This document shows positions 46,744-58,900 of a stretch of 64,000 nucleotides of DNA, piece by piece. The translations under genes were made by a program, and so were the position numbers. The stretch covers positions 932,501 through 996,500 of the forward strand of contig OZ018417.1 in the NCBI GenBank assembly GCA_963969595.1. Reading direction: 5' to 3'. Numbering within the stretch: position 1 is the stretch's first letter; the number at the start of each line of letters is the position of its first letter. The notes below the pieces were generated by a model. The model did no database searches and was not told where the DNA came from. It saw only the letters and a list, made by a program, of their open reading frames with translations. The DNA is from Neckera pumila (Eukaryota > Streptophyta > Bryopsida > Hypnales > Neckeraceae).

Positions 46744-48431
46744 ATGGTGGCCACCGTCGCTGCAGGGAGCGTTGCCGTCTCCGCCTTCGCAGCCAAGTCG
46801 TCCTCTACTTCCTTTGTAAGTGTGCATTTAGACATGGATCTTACCTACACGAATCTGTTTACGACATAGCCTCCTTATTCGTCTCTTCGCAGTGAAGTTA
46901 ACTGTTGCGAAAAAGTGTATGAAAACAATGTTTCTGAGTATCAACTCTGCGTCGTAATGTCATGTCAAACTGACATCATTTCCTTGACAATTAAACTTGT
47001 TCTTCTGTAACACTGGATCGGCCTTAGAAGTACTTAAGTCGGTTATTGGAAGCTTTAAGTTCCAGAGGATCTTGTAATGTGATTCAAATGCAATTGGATT
47101 GTACTGTGATGTGAATTTGGGAAACTGATTCCATGATATTAATCTCCATCATTGAGTCTCCGGAGAGACCATTCCTGCTTTGTTCATCTCACTGATTTTA
47201 GCGGGACATGATAAATTGAGACGAGGTTTACGTATCGATTTTGCATGCTGGCTATTTAAAAGCTGTCCCAGATTATTCTTGTTCCGGTTTTTCATTTACT
47301 GGTTTAAATCGTATGTGTGTAGGCGGCTTCTTAAACGGACGTGTTTATGACTTTGACATGCTGAATGCTGACTCTTTACCTTTTCAGGAAGGGAAGAAGA
47401 GCTCTGTTTTCGGCACGAATCTGCCATGCGGCTTCAACGTTATGCCCCTTAAGGCCTCGTCCTCTAGGACAGTCGTTACCACTGCCCAGCTCAGCAGCAC
47501 CGTGAGTTTTTTCCCGAGATTCCGCCATGCAGTTCACGGACTTTGGAAGCCAACCTGAAATTTGACCACATTTTAACGTCTGCTAATTGTTGGCTACTCC
47601 CGTGTCAATCTTTGCAGGGCAGCAAGGACAGGAAGCTTTACTTCGCCTCAAAGCAGTCCCTATCCTACCTCGATGGCACGTGAGTGCGACAAATCCTCTC
47701 TTTCTGGAACCCTAATTCTCTTCACCGTTTTGTGGATTCTGTTCCTACAAAGTCATCATAATCTTAGTTAAGCCCTCTAAATAAGGCTCCTTCTGTGGGT
47801 GGTGATTTTCAGTTTGCCTGGTGACTATGGCTTCGACCCCCTGGGTTTGATGAACCCCGAAGGCACTGGCGCCTTCATCGACCGCAAATGGCTCCCATAC
47901 GCCGAGCTCATCAACGGTCGCTTCGCCATGCTCGGAGCTGCCGGTGCAATTGCACCCGAAATTCTGGGCAAGCTTGGTCTCATACCCCAGCAGACCGCCA
48001 TTCCTTGGTTCCAGAGTGGCGTATTCCCACCCGCTGGCAGCTACCACTACTGGGCCGACGCCTACACGCTGTTCGTGTTGGAGATGGCTTTGATGGGATT
48101 CGCGGAGCACCGTCGTGCGCAGGACTACTTCAAACCCGGTTCCATGGGCAAGCAGTACTTCTTGGGTCTGGAGAAGTATTTGGGCGGATCTGGCGACCCA
48201 GCTTACCCCGGAGGCCCGATCTTCAACTTTCTGAATTTCGGAAAGGATGAGAAGGAGTTGGCCACGTTGAAGGTGAAGGAGGTGAAGAACGGTCGACTTG
48301 CGATGTTGGCGATGTTGGGATACTTCATCCAGGCGATCTTCACCGGCGTTGGTCCGTTCCAGAACTTGTTGGATCATTTGGCTGACCCCGTCCACAACAA
48401 TCTGTTGACCAACCTGAAGATCGGTCACTAG
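46744..48431 (+). CDS. LHCA3: Photosystem I chlorophyll a/b-binding protein LHCA3, copy 2
   Basis: Tandem paralogue of the preceding gene, with the same four-exon structure: 46744-46815, 47388-47501, 47618-47679, 47813-48431, giving 288 residues. Exons 2 (114 bases) and 3 (62 bases) have exactly the same lengths as in copy 1. Exon 4 is very similar at the DNA level, while exon 1 and the introns differ. Helix 1 has [11 protein letters not shown] (E114, N117); helix 3 is [16 protein letters not shown]. Differences from copy 1 include [20 protein letters not shown] in helix 2 and the C-terminus LLTNLKIGH. The frame is also open upstream, to an ATG at 46564. A polyadenylation-like AATAAA lies at 48566-48571. 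The two proteins probably do the same job; promoter divergence may separate their expression. Confidence 0.95.
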
Positions 48432-49675
48432 AAATTTCAGGCTGGAGCTAACTAGTTCGATGTCCTTTGTAACATGGATGCAGATTCCAAGACTTCTAGC
48501 TGGCTCTCTCAATCTGTCGAAATTGTCATGGTCCAGTTTGTAGGATGTAAATGTTTCGAATGGCAAATAAATTTGTCATGAGTTTCCGAGTCTGCAATGT
48601 TTAATGATCTTGACTGATCGTGTCTGTGATCAGCGTTTCTGCAGTTCGAGTGATGTATGAGATCTTTCGCCGGATTTTATTTTCCTGAGATCTGTACTCT
48701 AACTTACGTCGGGAAATTAATTTCTATTTAACCTTCTTGTTAATGTGCTTTCACTTAATTATTAGATCTAATTTGTTGCCTCCGTCTGCAAGTATTTTGC
48801 TCTCCATATCTTCTCAGGCTGTTGGAGCACGTAGCACGGCTCCAGCAATATGCGAAATAAGCCTACCCTTGTGTGTTTTGGGTAAAGTGTACAATAAATG
48901 CTTGGCCCTGTCAAAATATCCTCACTTTTGCCAAGGACGCCAACAACTGGCCAAAACTTTCTTCCGTCCACAAATAGTTCACTGGATTAGCAATGATGGA
49001 AATTCTTTTCCTTTAAGCCAGCAGCCTTGTGGTTGGTTGGAAGACAAAACCACAAATAGTATTCTTCTGTTTTTGCCTAGATGAACTTCTGTAGTGTTAT
49101 TGGTGATCTTTGATGAGGTAGAAGAACCTATTCCCAACAAGATAAGCAAGAGACTGTATCTCCCAATACCATTAGATTGGATTCTTTGTAAACGATTAGA
49201 GATGAATTCAAAAGAAAAAGTGACTATTTTTACAGTATGAAGTGAAAGAGATAAAATTCTAGATGTACTTATTTCTAAGTTTGGTTTAGGATACACTGCT
49301 GGGAATGGGTGCCTCCACCTTAAGCTCCCCTGCAATCTGGTCTGTTCCAACACCAAAACGAACTTCCGTCGGGGGCCACAATAAAATCTTAACGACGACG
49401 AACGAGAACAGCCGGACCAAACGAACAAACGTGTATCCGTCGGCAATTGTGGACGAATAACTGTCCGTCCGTTCCTGGTGCACACAATCGTTGAGTATGT
49501 TTTGTCTGAAACCTTACCCATTGTCAAGTTCTCTCGTAGCTCTCTGCTCTCTCCAGTTTCTTTGCTTCTTGCTTTCTCCCCTTGCATTGCAATGCTTGAA
49601 GCTCCTTTGTTTCTCCAGCTAGTGTGAATGACAGTGTCAGTCCCGACTGTAAAGATTCATCAATCCGTGTTAACG
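48432..49675. other. Spacer between LHCA3 copy 2 and TRXz
   Basis: It holds the 3' UTR of LHCA3 copy 2 and the promoter of the thioredoxin gene. A 202-codon open frame runs on the minus strand (49587-48979). It has no recognisable domain and I do not call it a gene. 49360-49590 is GC-richer and pyrimidine-rich, consistent with a 5' UTR or promoter. Confidence 0.5.
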
Positions 49676-50874
49676 ATGGCTGCGACAGCTTCCATGGCGT
49701 CCCTTTCGTCCACTTCCTGCCTCCCGCGTGCGTCTGCCTCCATTGTCCGCCATCCAGTTTCGTCCAGAGTTGGGTTGAGTTGCACGCGTTTGGTGAATTC
49801 CAGTTTCAATGGCGTTAGGTTTAGGGTTCCTCGCACGCAGACTGGCGTTCGGAAATTGAGAGTGTCCAGTATTCGCGCTGCCGGAGCGAAGGGCGATTAT
49901 ACTGTGGTCAGTACTATACATTTCTTCTCAATTTCTTGTTGCGCAATCGAACCGAATGACTTGGTACTTGAATTGGGTTTAAACTCTTGGACTCAGTTTG
50001 TGTTGTGTGTAGTGGGATTGACACTTGTTGTGATTTTTTGACTGCAGAAAAAAGTATCTGCACGGGAATTAGATGACATCCTGACCAAGAGGGATTTGCC
50101 CATCGTTATTGATTTCTACGCAACGTGGTGCGGTCCGTGCATCTTGCTAGCTCAACAACTGGAACAGGTACTGCCTTAAAACACGCAAATTGCGGCCATA
50201 TGTTTTTGTGGCAGTTTTCAGTAGGTCTTACGGGAGCTTCTTAAGTATAGTTTTGTTTATTTTTTGATGAACACTTGCAATGTTCTTCGCTGATTCTGGT
50301 GATATAAAGTTAGCCGCATCCGAATTTTATCTTTCACAATGTGATTAATCGAATCGGGCATGTTTAAATCATGTAATGTCGTGCTTCAGGGGTAACAATT
50401 AGAATGTGGATCAGTCGAGCATTACTAGGGTTTAGGGTTTAGGATTTGATAGTTTTGACCTGGTTTAGCGGCTAGGGAATGCACCTTCCAGATTGGCAGA
50501 GATTACAATGAGAAGTGGACTGTTTGCAATGCAGCTCGCTGTGGAATACACTGACAACGTCCAGTTTTTGAAAGTCGATACTGATGAAGAGCATGAGCTT
50601 TGTGCTCAAATGGAGGTGAGCACATCGTTAGCGTCACTTTCTTTTAAGGTGGAATCGTTTCATTCTTTCGAACAATGGGACTGCTTGCTTGTGTGAAGTT
50701 TGAATCTCTTCTTTTCCGCAGATCCGAGGTCTGCCCACAGTGGTGTTCGTGAGTCCAGACAAAGAGAAGCGTGCCATTCGCACAGAAGGGTTGCTACCAA
50801 CAGACGTCATTCGAGACATAATCAAGCAAGAACTGGGGGCTTCCCAATGGGAACCCGGAGTGACTCCCTTATGA
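49676..50874 (+). CDS. TRXz: Plastid thioredoxin z (CITRX-like)
   Basis: Chloroplast thioredoxin. In flowering plants TRX z/CITRX binds fructokinase-like proteins and is part of the plastid-encoded RNA polymerase complex. Four exons (49676-49906, 50048-50167, 50535-50615, 50722-50874) give 194 residues in phase. Residues 1-70 or so form a Ser/Arg-rich transit peptide (MAATASMASLSSTSCLPRAS). The fold follows: LPIVIDFYATWCGPCILLAQ with catalytic C105 and C108, FLKVDTDEEHELCAQMEIRG, the cis-Pro loop LPTVVF, and AIRTEGLLP, a typical CITRX tail motif. An in-frame ATG at 49628 would add 16 residues. I prefer 49676 because MAA is a usual plastid start. Intron 2 carries TAGGGTTTAGGGTTTAGG, a telomere-box-like stretch. 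Confidence 0.92.
50425..50442 (+). promoter_or_regulatory. Telo-box-like motif in TRXz intron 2
   Basis: ACTAGGGTTTAGGGTTTAGG contains two overlapping telo-boxes (AGGGTTT). Such boxes are common near the 5' ends of plant genes for plastid and translation functions. An active role inside intron 2 is uncertain. Confidence 0.4.
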
Positions 50875-51542
50875 AATTGAGATCAGGACTCTGAAAAGGT
50901 AGAGAATAGGTTACCTAAACATTTTTTTGAAGAAAGCTAACACGCGAAGGGGAGGCAAGAAGTTCTTCACAAGCTTCATTAGAAAAATGGGGCAAAAAAT
51001 TAGCTCTCCACGTTCCATATATATATTTTTGTGTGGCTGATGAATTTGCTTATTCCGGTAAGCCTTCTTTGTGTAAGATAGAGGATACTTTTTGCGTCAT
51101 TTTAAGCATTTTAGTATACAGAATGGAGGATTGATTTTTGGGACATCACTACAGAGCTGTTGAGGAATCGCTGTAGAGGGAACACATTGGGATAAAAAAT
51201 TTATCACTATGTGTGAGTTTCTTATGCAATTCTAAAGAGGAAGATTCCTAGACCTCTATTAAGTGACTGTAGACCAACCCGTTTCCATTCAGACGTGTAG
51301 CCAAGTCATGCTTACACCACTTGGTTATAATTACACGCAAGAAATGAATAGATGAGTTGCTGGTAACAGGGTCAATAAAGGAGAGGGGATTAAGGTTTTG
51401 GAATCCTCTGGCTTAAGTGTTGTTTCACAACGTATTTGTACTCGGTAACCAGTCATCATCTTTGATTCATTGAACTGCCCCAGTAATCACTACATTGAAG
51501 TCCAAAGACCTACAAAATTCTTGGCATGCTTTACTAATGGTG
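50875..51542. other. Convergent 3' region of TRXz and PRMT7
   Basis: The two genes end towards each other, 668 bases apart. Most of the gap (about 51073-51420) looks like a foldback element, listed separately. Confidence 0.6.
51073..51420. mobile_element. Foldback element T2, copy 1
   Basis: The left side, GTGTAAGATAGAGGATACTT, and right side, GGAATCCTCTGGCTTAAGTG, are diverged inverted ends. The right half shares GAGTTG, GTAACA, GGAGA.GGGATTA and ATCCTCT with 59640-59715. Copy 2 lies in intron 1 of the CML21-like gene. Confidence 0.5.
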
Positions 51543-54500
51543 TTAACCAAAAGATACAGTGACTTTAAGGTCCCCATTGCAAGAATCAAAAAGTCCTGCT
51601 ACTTTCACATGGCTACTGGCTGCTAGCGCATTGGGAGAGGCAGGTCGCGGAAGATGAGATTTTCGTTGCACACCCTCGACATCAACCTCGACAGGACACC
51701 GAAGAAGTTTCACTCCTTGCTTCCAGTATGTTGGTTTTCCACCTGCAATATCAGATTATGGCACCAGTTGGAGTTCTTCTTAAAGGACTGAGAAATATAT
51801 AGCACGCCCATATGTGACTTGATCAATGTTTTATCCTCTAGAAGTAAACTGTTAAAATTGCAGGAGAAACTGGTCTACTTCATTAAGAAAAAACTTGAAG
51901 AAAGTTATTCGTGTGGTTACAACCGAACGCAAATCTGTTATGCTGTGCAGGCACATTATGACAGCATAGAAGCGGTAAAACGAATCTAAGGTCACGACAG
52001 GTGCATTCATATTACCTTCAGGTGCTGTTGATAGCACAAAACGCCCATCTTGATCTAGACTCCAATCCATCCACAGCACAACTCCATGGCAAAGACCGGT
52101 TCTTCGTACAGCAGCCTGCATTGCAAACGTAAACTTGACACTTAGCCCTATTGCTAAACCAGTAAACTGCGCCACAAGCATACTCAAAATCCAGATCACA
52201 CGCACTTCAAAACCAGCTAGTGTAGTAATTTCCTCTCGAAACTAACTGATGACGATCAGCATGACAAAGCAAGTCAATTCAGGTCCAACACTTGAAGAAC
52301 AAAGGGAAGACGACCACACCTCTGTAACGCCTTCCATGGTTTCAATTGGATGCGAGAAATCAAACTCCATCAGGGTAAATACATCTGTCAGCTCCTGTAA
52401 ATCAAAGCTATGTATTACTCCAAGAACATGGAAGGTCTTCGTACTCTTGATGGTCATACCAGTTGCAGATGCTACTCCCGTGAACAACATGACATTGCAA
52501 CACGTTCAGGACTACAATTGGAATCTTCATATCTTGGTCCATTGAGACCTCATCAAATTTTACACACTCGAAAACCTCAACAGTCGAATTGAACATGAAG
52601 AGGATAGTATCTGCGCACCTCGTATTGTCCACATTGCCAGACAGCATACGGAAGGATGGGAACCTCGTGCGGCAAAGGAAGCTCCCCACAAGCCCCAAAC
52701 ACACTATTCACCGGACTATGATCGAAACCTTCCACACTTTTAATAAACCGGCGGCTTTTCCACAAGTCCTGCTTGATAAGACATCAAATGTTCAACACAA
52801 TCTGCTAGAGGAGGAACGCAACCACTAAAGTCCTGTACATGAAAAAATAGAGACACGACGAATACAGCTTTTGGTTGATAGAACGTACTGGCATATTTAC
52901 AGCAACACCCCGAAGTGAAGCTCGGCATGGAACTAGCACCACGTTTTCAGATAAGAGAGATGCCAGCTGGGTCCGCTCATACCTAGAAGAATGTCCGATG
53001 AGGGCCTTGTTAGAATTTACCCCAAAAGAAACAAGAAGCTCAAATTGAGACGCATATATTTTCAGCAATTTTGAGTTGGTCATCTCGGAACTTTCTTCTG
53101 TTCAATTTGTTTATTTTCTCACCAACACATGCAATGTTGTCCACTCATTCTAGTGATATATACGATAATGGAATTATAGTATATTCACATAATAGAATTG
53201 TAGTATGTTCACAATACGATCAATCAAACCGGTCATTTTAAAAAGATGAAACCTTGGTCCATTAGTGGTTAGAGGCCACATTTAAAGAACAAACATGAAT
53301 CAACAAACTCATCACGAAGGTGATAGCAACAATACATTCTGTATGAGGAACTGACAGTCAAGACCAAGGAATAGAAGAGGATGCTTTCAGAACGAGTACC
53401 AGAAACGTAGATTGCGCCATGGGAGCATCTTACTGCATGCGGTATAGTAAGGCTCCGCCATCAGTACATTAATCTGCAACATCAGTTCCCAGATCATGTA
53501 ACTGATAGTGTAGTTCTTTCGTTCCATAATGAGATTGAGAAGCTTGTTAAGCGGGCTAAACTGTCAAATGAGGGACTTCTAAGAGAGTACCTTGCGGCCC
53601 CTTAGATCCTCGCTTGTTAAGGACGTGGCTTTCTTATTCATGACTTTAATGTCGCCCACAGCCCAGCTGCTGATATCGTCCACATATTCTTGACCAACAG
53701 CACGTCCCGGAAACATGGCAATTACTTGAACGCTTGCATTCACAGAAGCCGCCGCCATCGTCGTGAGCAGACTATCGTCAAGGGTCACACACAATGTGCT
53801 CTTCTCACATCGTAGCTGCAACAAAAATCCAACATTGAACACGAAAATTCACCGCGTAAGTGCCCAAGAGAAAATAAAACTTCCTTTAGGAGAGCTTATA
53901 GTCAATTATGGTAATTTTCAAAAGACATTTCTATCGTTAAAAAATTGCAGGATATGATTTCTTCTTTCGTTTGGTACATTTTGACACCATCCTTGGAGGC
54001 TCCAAAACGATTTATTTCAACTCCTACAAATAAGAAAGCGGGCCACTTTGGGCCATTTGGGACCTAGGGGTAAATTTCAAGCATTCAGTAAAAGGCTGTT
54101 AACTGGTCAAGACTGTTAATCTTGTTGGATCGTCACTTAGCGGTATGTTATGCTTACGGTGATTTTCGTAATGAACACTTCACTGTTTTCAAAGATGATC
54201 AGAGGCCTATGGCACCAAAGTAGGGAGAAAATCTTACAGCAATTTCAGCGGCTGATTTCACAACTTTCCGCCATGGCTCATACCCAAGAACTCCAATTCT
54301 ATCAGGCGTCATAGATGCTTCAAACAATACTGGGCAGTAGATGTCGTCTTGAGGAATTTCATACTTCGGCATACCACTCCCAAGAGAATCTACCACAGTG
54401 TAACTTACACTAACAGCATCATGGCTGGCTGTAACAACCGCTTCTTCGCCTGACGACACCTGCAGACCCTTCCTCGGAAAGAACCACACCACCTGCTTCC

Positions 54501-57500
54501 AGTGCTCACACCAATCTGATTCGCCCAGTCAAGTAACAAACCAAGTCAGAGAGAGAAAGTATTAAGTAGGAATCCTAAATTGGCAGCCCCCTGCACATGA
54601 ATGCTTTAGTTACAGGTTATTGAAGTACAAAATGTGACCTGATTGACGATCAATTTCAGCTTTCCCATATGCCGATGCAGTCTTTATCCACTTGGGTGCG
54701 GTTGAATATGATATATCGCCCTCAGCATCAAGCTGAAGTACCCACCTGCAAGACTTTCCAACTATTCAGATGCAATGCTTACTTTAAACCGCATGCTGGC
54801 TTAATGATCTTACAGAATACACATAATCAACGAGCACCAGCGGACATAAAAAGTTCAACAGGAATGTACCAAGATACAAGTGCATGTGCCGTCCCATCGT
54901 TTGTGATTGTTACACTGTGTTGACGATGTCCAGACTCATCCGGGGCTTTGGAAAGCTCGAATGTGAAGACCTCAAATGGTTCTGAAAGCTGTACAATTTA
55001 AACACACAATAAGAGCTCGTTCAGAATCAAACATTAGGTGAGTAAAGACTATATTAGAGCATCAAGCCCGGTCAAAGACAATTGATGGAACACAAAGATT
55101 TACCAGGCGAATTTCGCTCTCTAGGGGATCCACATGCATAGCAGCAGACCTGCCCTGGTAGTGGTTGTAATCAAATGGGGCCAAAACCACACCATCAACC
55201 AATCGAGACTCCACTCCTGGCAGATCATGGCAACTCCAGAGACGCTCACACTCCACAAGCTGCATCACAATGAGAAGCCCACTTTCATCTCAGAAACACT
55301 TAACAAAATTGCAGTAAGCGGCAGATGTGCCTTTCCTACTCTGATAAAATTCTGTCTGAGGTTGGATACAAATTCGGCAGTAGTTATTGCACCTGTGCAT
55401 AGATGGTGGCTCTATGGGGAACGCAGCGAGCATTTGGTGCGAGTAGGTTCTCATGAGCATGACGCAGAGAGGGTATCAAACCTTCACCAAGGAGCTCTGA
55501 ATCGAGGATTTCACTGATCTGCCATTTAGATTCCATTCATCCGGATTACTTTCAAACATCTCTTTTAGACCTCAGTCAAAGGAATTCGTAACAGCAACTC
55601 GCCAACATCATCTCGCTCAAGATAAATATCAAGATCTAGGCATAAAATATACTACCCTCCGTCCACTTCATAGTCCAATTTGGACCTCATGTTCTTTAGA
55701 TTGTTTTGAGCAGGTCATGTGAAGGCTTTCTTGTGTCCACTTTGATTTAGGTTGCAATGTTCAGCATTGATTCTGATGATACAAAATTTGCAACCCTTCT
55801 GAATTACGCTTCTCCCATCAATGAAACTGGTCTCAAACGTTTTCCAACGTAACTGCGGGACAATGATTTCTGGACGGAGGGAGAAAAAAAATAAAAAAAA
55901 TCATTTCCAGTGTTGAATGCAAAAAGACCTCACTCAAGTTCAACAACTAACCAGCACGTCAGCACGACAATGCATGTCAATGCCCACTTGCATCTCATCA
56001 GATCGTTTATGAATCAGACGCACACCTGCTCCAACTTTGTTGGCTCGCAACACCTTGCGAGCCAGCTTGAACATGGGAAGAAACGACTCACAGGCCGTAA
56101 TGGCGCCCACGCTGTCTTCGGATCGGCCTTCTTCCTGCAACGAACGCCATGCCACCATAGACAGAAGTCCTGTTCCAGCGCTTCCCAAGCAAACAGAACA
56201 ATTCAAACCATTTGTCAGTGAGGAATTGGCACCACACCAAAATCTCTTCAATCTCAGCTTTTGCATGACAGATAATAGTAGATTAGAATCATGTACACTC
56301 AACCCTCTCTGATGAGACACTCATTAATTGCACATTCCCTGCATATCCTGAGTATCTGTCATGTCAAGTCGAGAACATGCATCTCCTATAAGCCCATCTT
56401 TCTCCCAAGGCAATATCATTGCAGTATATTTGACCTTTGAAAAGGATAAAATAACCCTTCCTACCGTACCTGGCGGTCAGGGTCGGCATTTAAAGTTGGA
56501 AAATGTGATTCAACACATGCCTAATTATAGAAAGATCCATGTTCTCCCATACAATTTTATTTTATTTATAAAAAAATCCCACAAATTCTGGCATTTGTTT
56601 TTTAAAATATTTCTTGCCAACCCTAGCCATCAAGTCTAGCCACCAGGTCCGGAGTTGAGATCGGAGGTAACGTACTTATAAGCACACCAAATTGCAACTC
56701 CTGCCTAATTGTATCATTCTATATATCATTTTCATTTCAAAACCACATCTATGATTGGCACTCTTGGCATATTCAGGTGACACAAATCTCATAAGACAAA
56801 TATGACTATCTTAGAATTAGACTATCTTAGATTTAGGTTCTGAAATGAAGAGGAGGTATACATTGTGACACAATTAGATGGGGGTTGCAATTACGTTCAG
56901 TCATCTTAATGGAGCTATTTTGGCCCCTCCACCTTGCTGAGGTTATTTTATACTGTTGAAATGAAGATATTCACGCTTGGTGTGAACGTACAGGTCTTCA
57001 GAGAGGGTTGAGTGCATACCCAATGTCAAGTACATGGTGGGCTCCTTTCACAGCCTTTTGGATGGCCAGGTGGTATGCGCGGTTTCGAGGGGTGTCATTC
57101 AGCATGTCCAAATAGGTTGTCATGGTGAGAGCTTCGGAAACTTCCTCGCCGCCCCGTGCTTCGCCATCTGCAGCCCAACACAACCAATTGCGACCCAATT
57201 AAAGAGAGAATCTACAATTCCCTTTTGACTAAACAACATGATCCAACGAAACATTAAGCAAGGAATAGGAACGTTGCAATTGAAGAATAGGAACGTTGCT
57301 CAATTGCTTATTCAGATGCAATTAGGTTTAGTTACTTTAATGGAGACTCTGAAGCATCGTATTCTATAAGTTACAAGCAGAAATTCCATTTTTAATTGGT
57401 TACTAGTGTAGCCAATGCCGTTGACACAACTCCGGCGGCTACCTTAGCAAACCTACTTTGAAATTCAATAACTCTCTGTCCAGAAGTCCAAATTGTATGA

Positions 57501-58011
57501 AACTAAATCCACGCGCTACCAGGCCTGATATTTACAACATGTGAATGAAACATACTTTGAAAATCAATAACTATTGATCCATAAGTCCAAATCGTACAAA
57601 ACCACACTTCTTTTCTACTTTTGCAAATCTCCTTTCTATTCAAGATTTAGGGTTTAGTGCAGCGAACTGATGCCCCCAATTCTCGGCAAGTACGAGTACC
57701 CTCAGTCAAATCCTCGATCTCGGTCACGCAAACAAATTGCAAAGATCCCAGCTGGGATACAAAAGGATCCCTCGCCGGAAATTTCTTTCAAACCCAACCT
57801 CTACTCCAACTCATCCGCCACAAAACCCAAAATCATTTCAAAATACAAAATTCACCACAAGCAGAAACTAAAACAATTATATGAAAGAATGAGCTCCGGT
57901 ACCGTGATCCTGGTCTTCCTGAAGACGCACCACATTCCACTCCATCTGTCCCGTGAGCTTGTTAAGACTCTGCTGCATCATGACTGCTCCAGAATGCTCA
58001 TGATTCATCAT
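51543..58011 (-). CDS. PRMT7: Protein arginine N-methyltransferase 7
   Basis: SAM-dependent enzyme that monomethylates arginine; built from two PRMT modules in one chain. Fifteen exons: 58011-57903, 57167-57020, 56180-55952, 55518-55393, 55259-55104, 54988-54870, 54745-54639, 54515-54238, 53815-53591, 53473-53400, 52982-52889, 52768-52619, 52394-52320, 52115-52016 and 51742-51543. They join in phase into 729 residues, close to the Arabidopsis protein. Module 1: TTYLDMLNDTPRNRAYHLAI, the SAM motif VLDIGAGTGLLSM (about 82-94), and the double-E loop SEILDSELLGEG (about 164-175). Module 2 includes VLQLDAEGDISYSTAPKWI, LMAEPYY, LRFWYERTQLASLLSE, GFDHSPVN, MEFDFSHPIE and CHGVVLWMDWSLD. The second Met (58008) is an equally good start. 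Introns carry a Stowaway element and an R1 remnant. A broken copy of the 3' half lies at 1-1358. Confidence 0.93.
55653..55883. mobile_element. Stowaway-like MITE in PRMT7 intron 3
   Basis: The left end TACCCTCCGTCCAC and right end TGGACGGAGGGAG are inverted. The ends fit the Stowaway/mariner consensus. It lies wholly inside the intron between exons 3 and 4. Its interior (55750-55815) carries the R2 sequence found in three other places in the gene island. Confidence 0.7.
57400..57620 (+). repeat. R1 element, old copy in PRMT7 intron 1
   Basis: TTACTAGTGTAGCCAATGCC, then TACTTTGAAATTCAATAACT and, after about 80 bases, a second CTTTGAAAATCAATAACTAT with ATCCATAAGTCCAAATCGTA. The dimeric layout of R1 is recognisable. 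The tail is lost. Confidence 0.55.
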
Positions 58012-58900
58012 CGCTCCACTCTTAGTTTGCGATTACCAAACCCTAACCCCTAACCCTAATCTTCACATTGCTTGTCACACAGAAAACTGAAATTAAATCC
58101 TGAAGAAAACTGAGGGAGTGGGATATTCGCTGGAATGGCGTTGTTGCACATGCCTTGTTGAGTAACTGTGCATGGATGAATAACTGTACATACATCCCTT
58201 GGAATGAGGACGGAGACTGACCGACCTCAAAGTAGCCCAACGAACTCTGTCAACTCATAAGTCTCTGTGACGCTCGGGTTTCGGCTGCCTGTGGGTAACT
58301 GAATCACTCATTATTAGTGCTATAGATACGCCGTGGTGTGAGTGCATCTGGAAGCTCCGGAGCTTTAGCTGAAGCTGTGCAAGTGGAGTTATTGTCGGGC
58401 TTTTGTTGGGTAAGCTTGAGGGGCTGATTGTTTCCGTTTTCTCAGAGTCCGTACTCGATTGCAAGGGTTTACAACTAGTTGCTTCTGCACTTGAGAAATT
58501 CATATCTAGGGTTGGCTTGCAAAGGGTTTGCAATTACTGTGCAATTGTCGGTGAATATGGCAAGGATTATTGTGTTTGGAGGTTCACTCATCGCTCTGAT
58601 TGCTTGGAGATCAGGGGATACAATCGCGATTAAGGAACGAAGTGTATACACTTCTTCTGGTAGCGTTCCTTGTCTTCTAGAGTGTAGCCCAGTTGACTCC
58701 CCATTGAAAGTGTTTGTTAACCGAGACGTAGTTTTTGTTTGTGAGAAAATTGGTGCAGATTTCTCAGGGGAGGGTGAAGAAAGCAGAGTGGTGAGAAGCC
58801 TTAGTTGTATGAAGACTTAATGGTATCGTTCTGACAAGCGTTGTTGTGGGTTTGAAGGTGGGCGTATTATAATTTGGTGAATTGAGAAAGGGGCTAAGTC
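58012..58900. promoter_or_regulatory. Divergent promoter region of PRMT7 and CML21-like gene
   Basis: The two start codons face away from each other across 889 bases, so this interval must hold both promoters and 5' UTRs. A telomere-like block (AAACCCTAACCCCTAACCCT, 58038-58059) lies 27 bases from the PRMT7 start codon, probably in its 5' UTR. Open frames at 58403-58820 on the plus strand may be upstream ORFs of the CML21-like leader. No clear TATA box was seen. Confidence 0.55.

Noticed and set aside
47745..48566. 273-codon open frame on the minus strand
   Set aside because: It is the antisense shadow of LHCA3 copy 2 exon 4. The equivalent antisense frame also appears in copy 1 (45148-45579), as expected for GC-rich coding DNA.
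55653..55883. Possible extra PRMT7 exon in intron 3
   Set aside because: The interval is a Stowaway-like MITE, and exons 3 and 4 join in phase without it.
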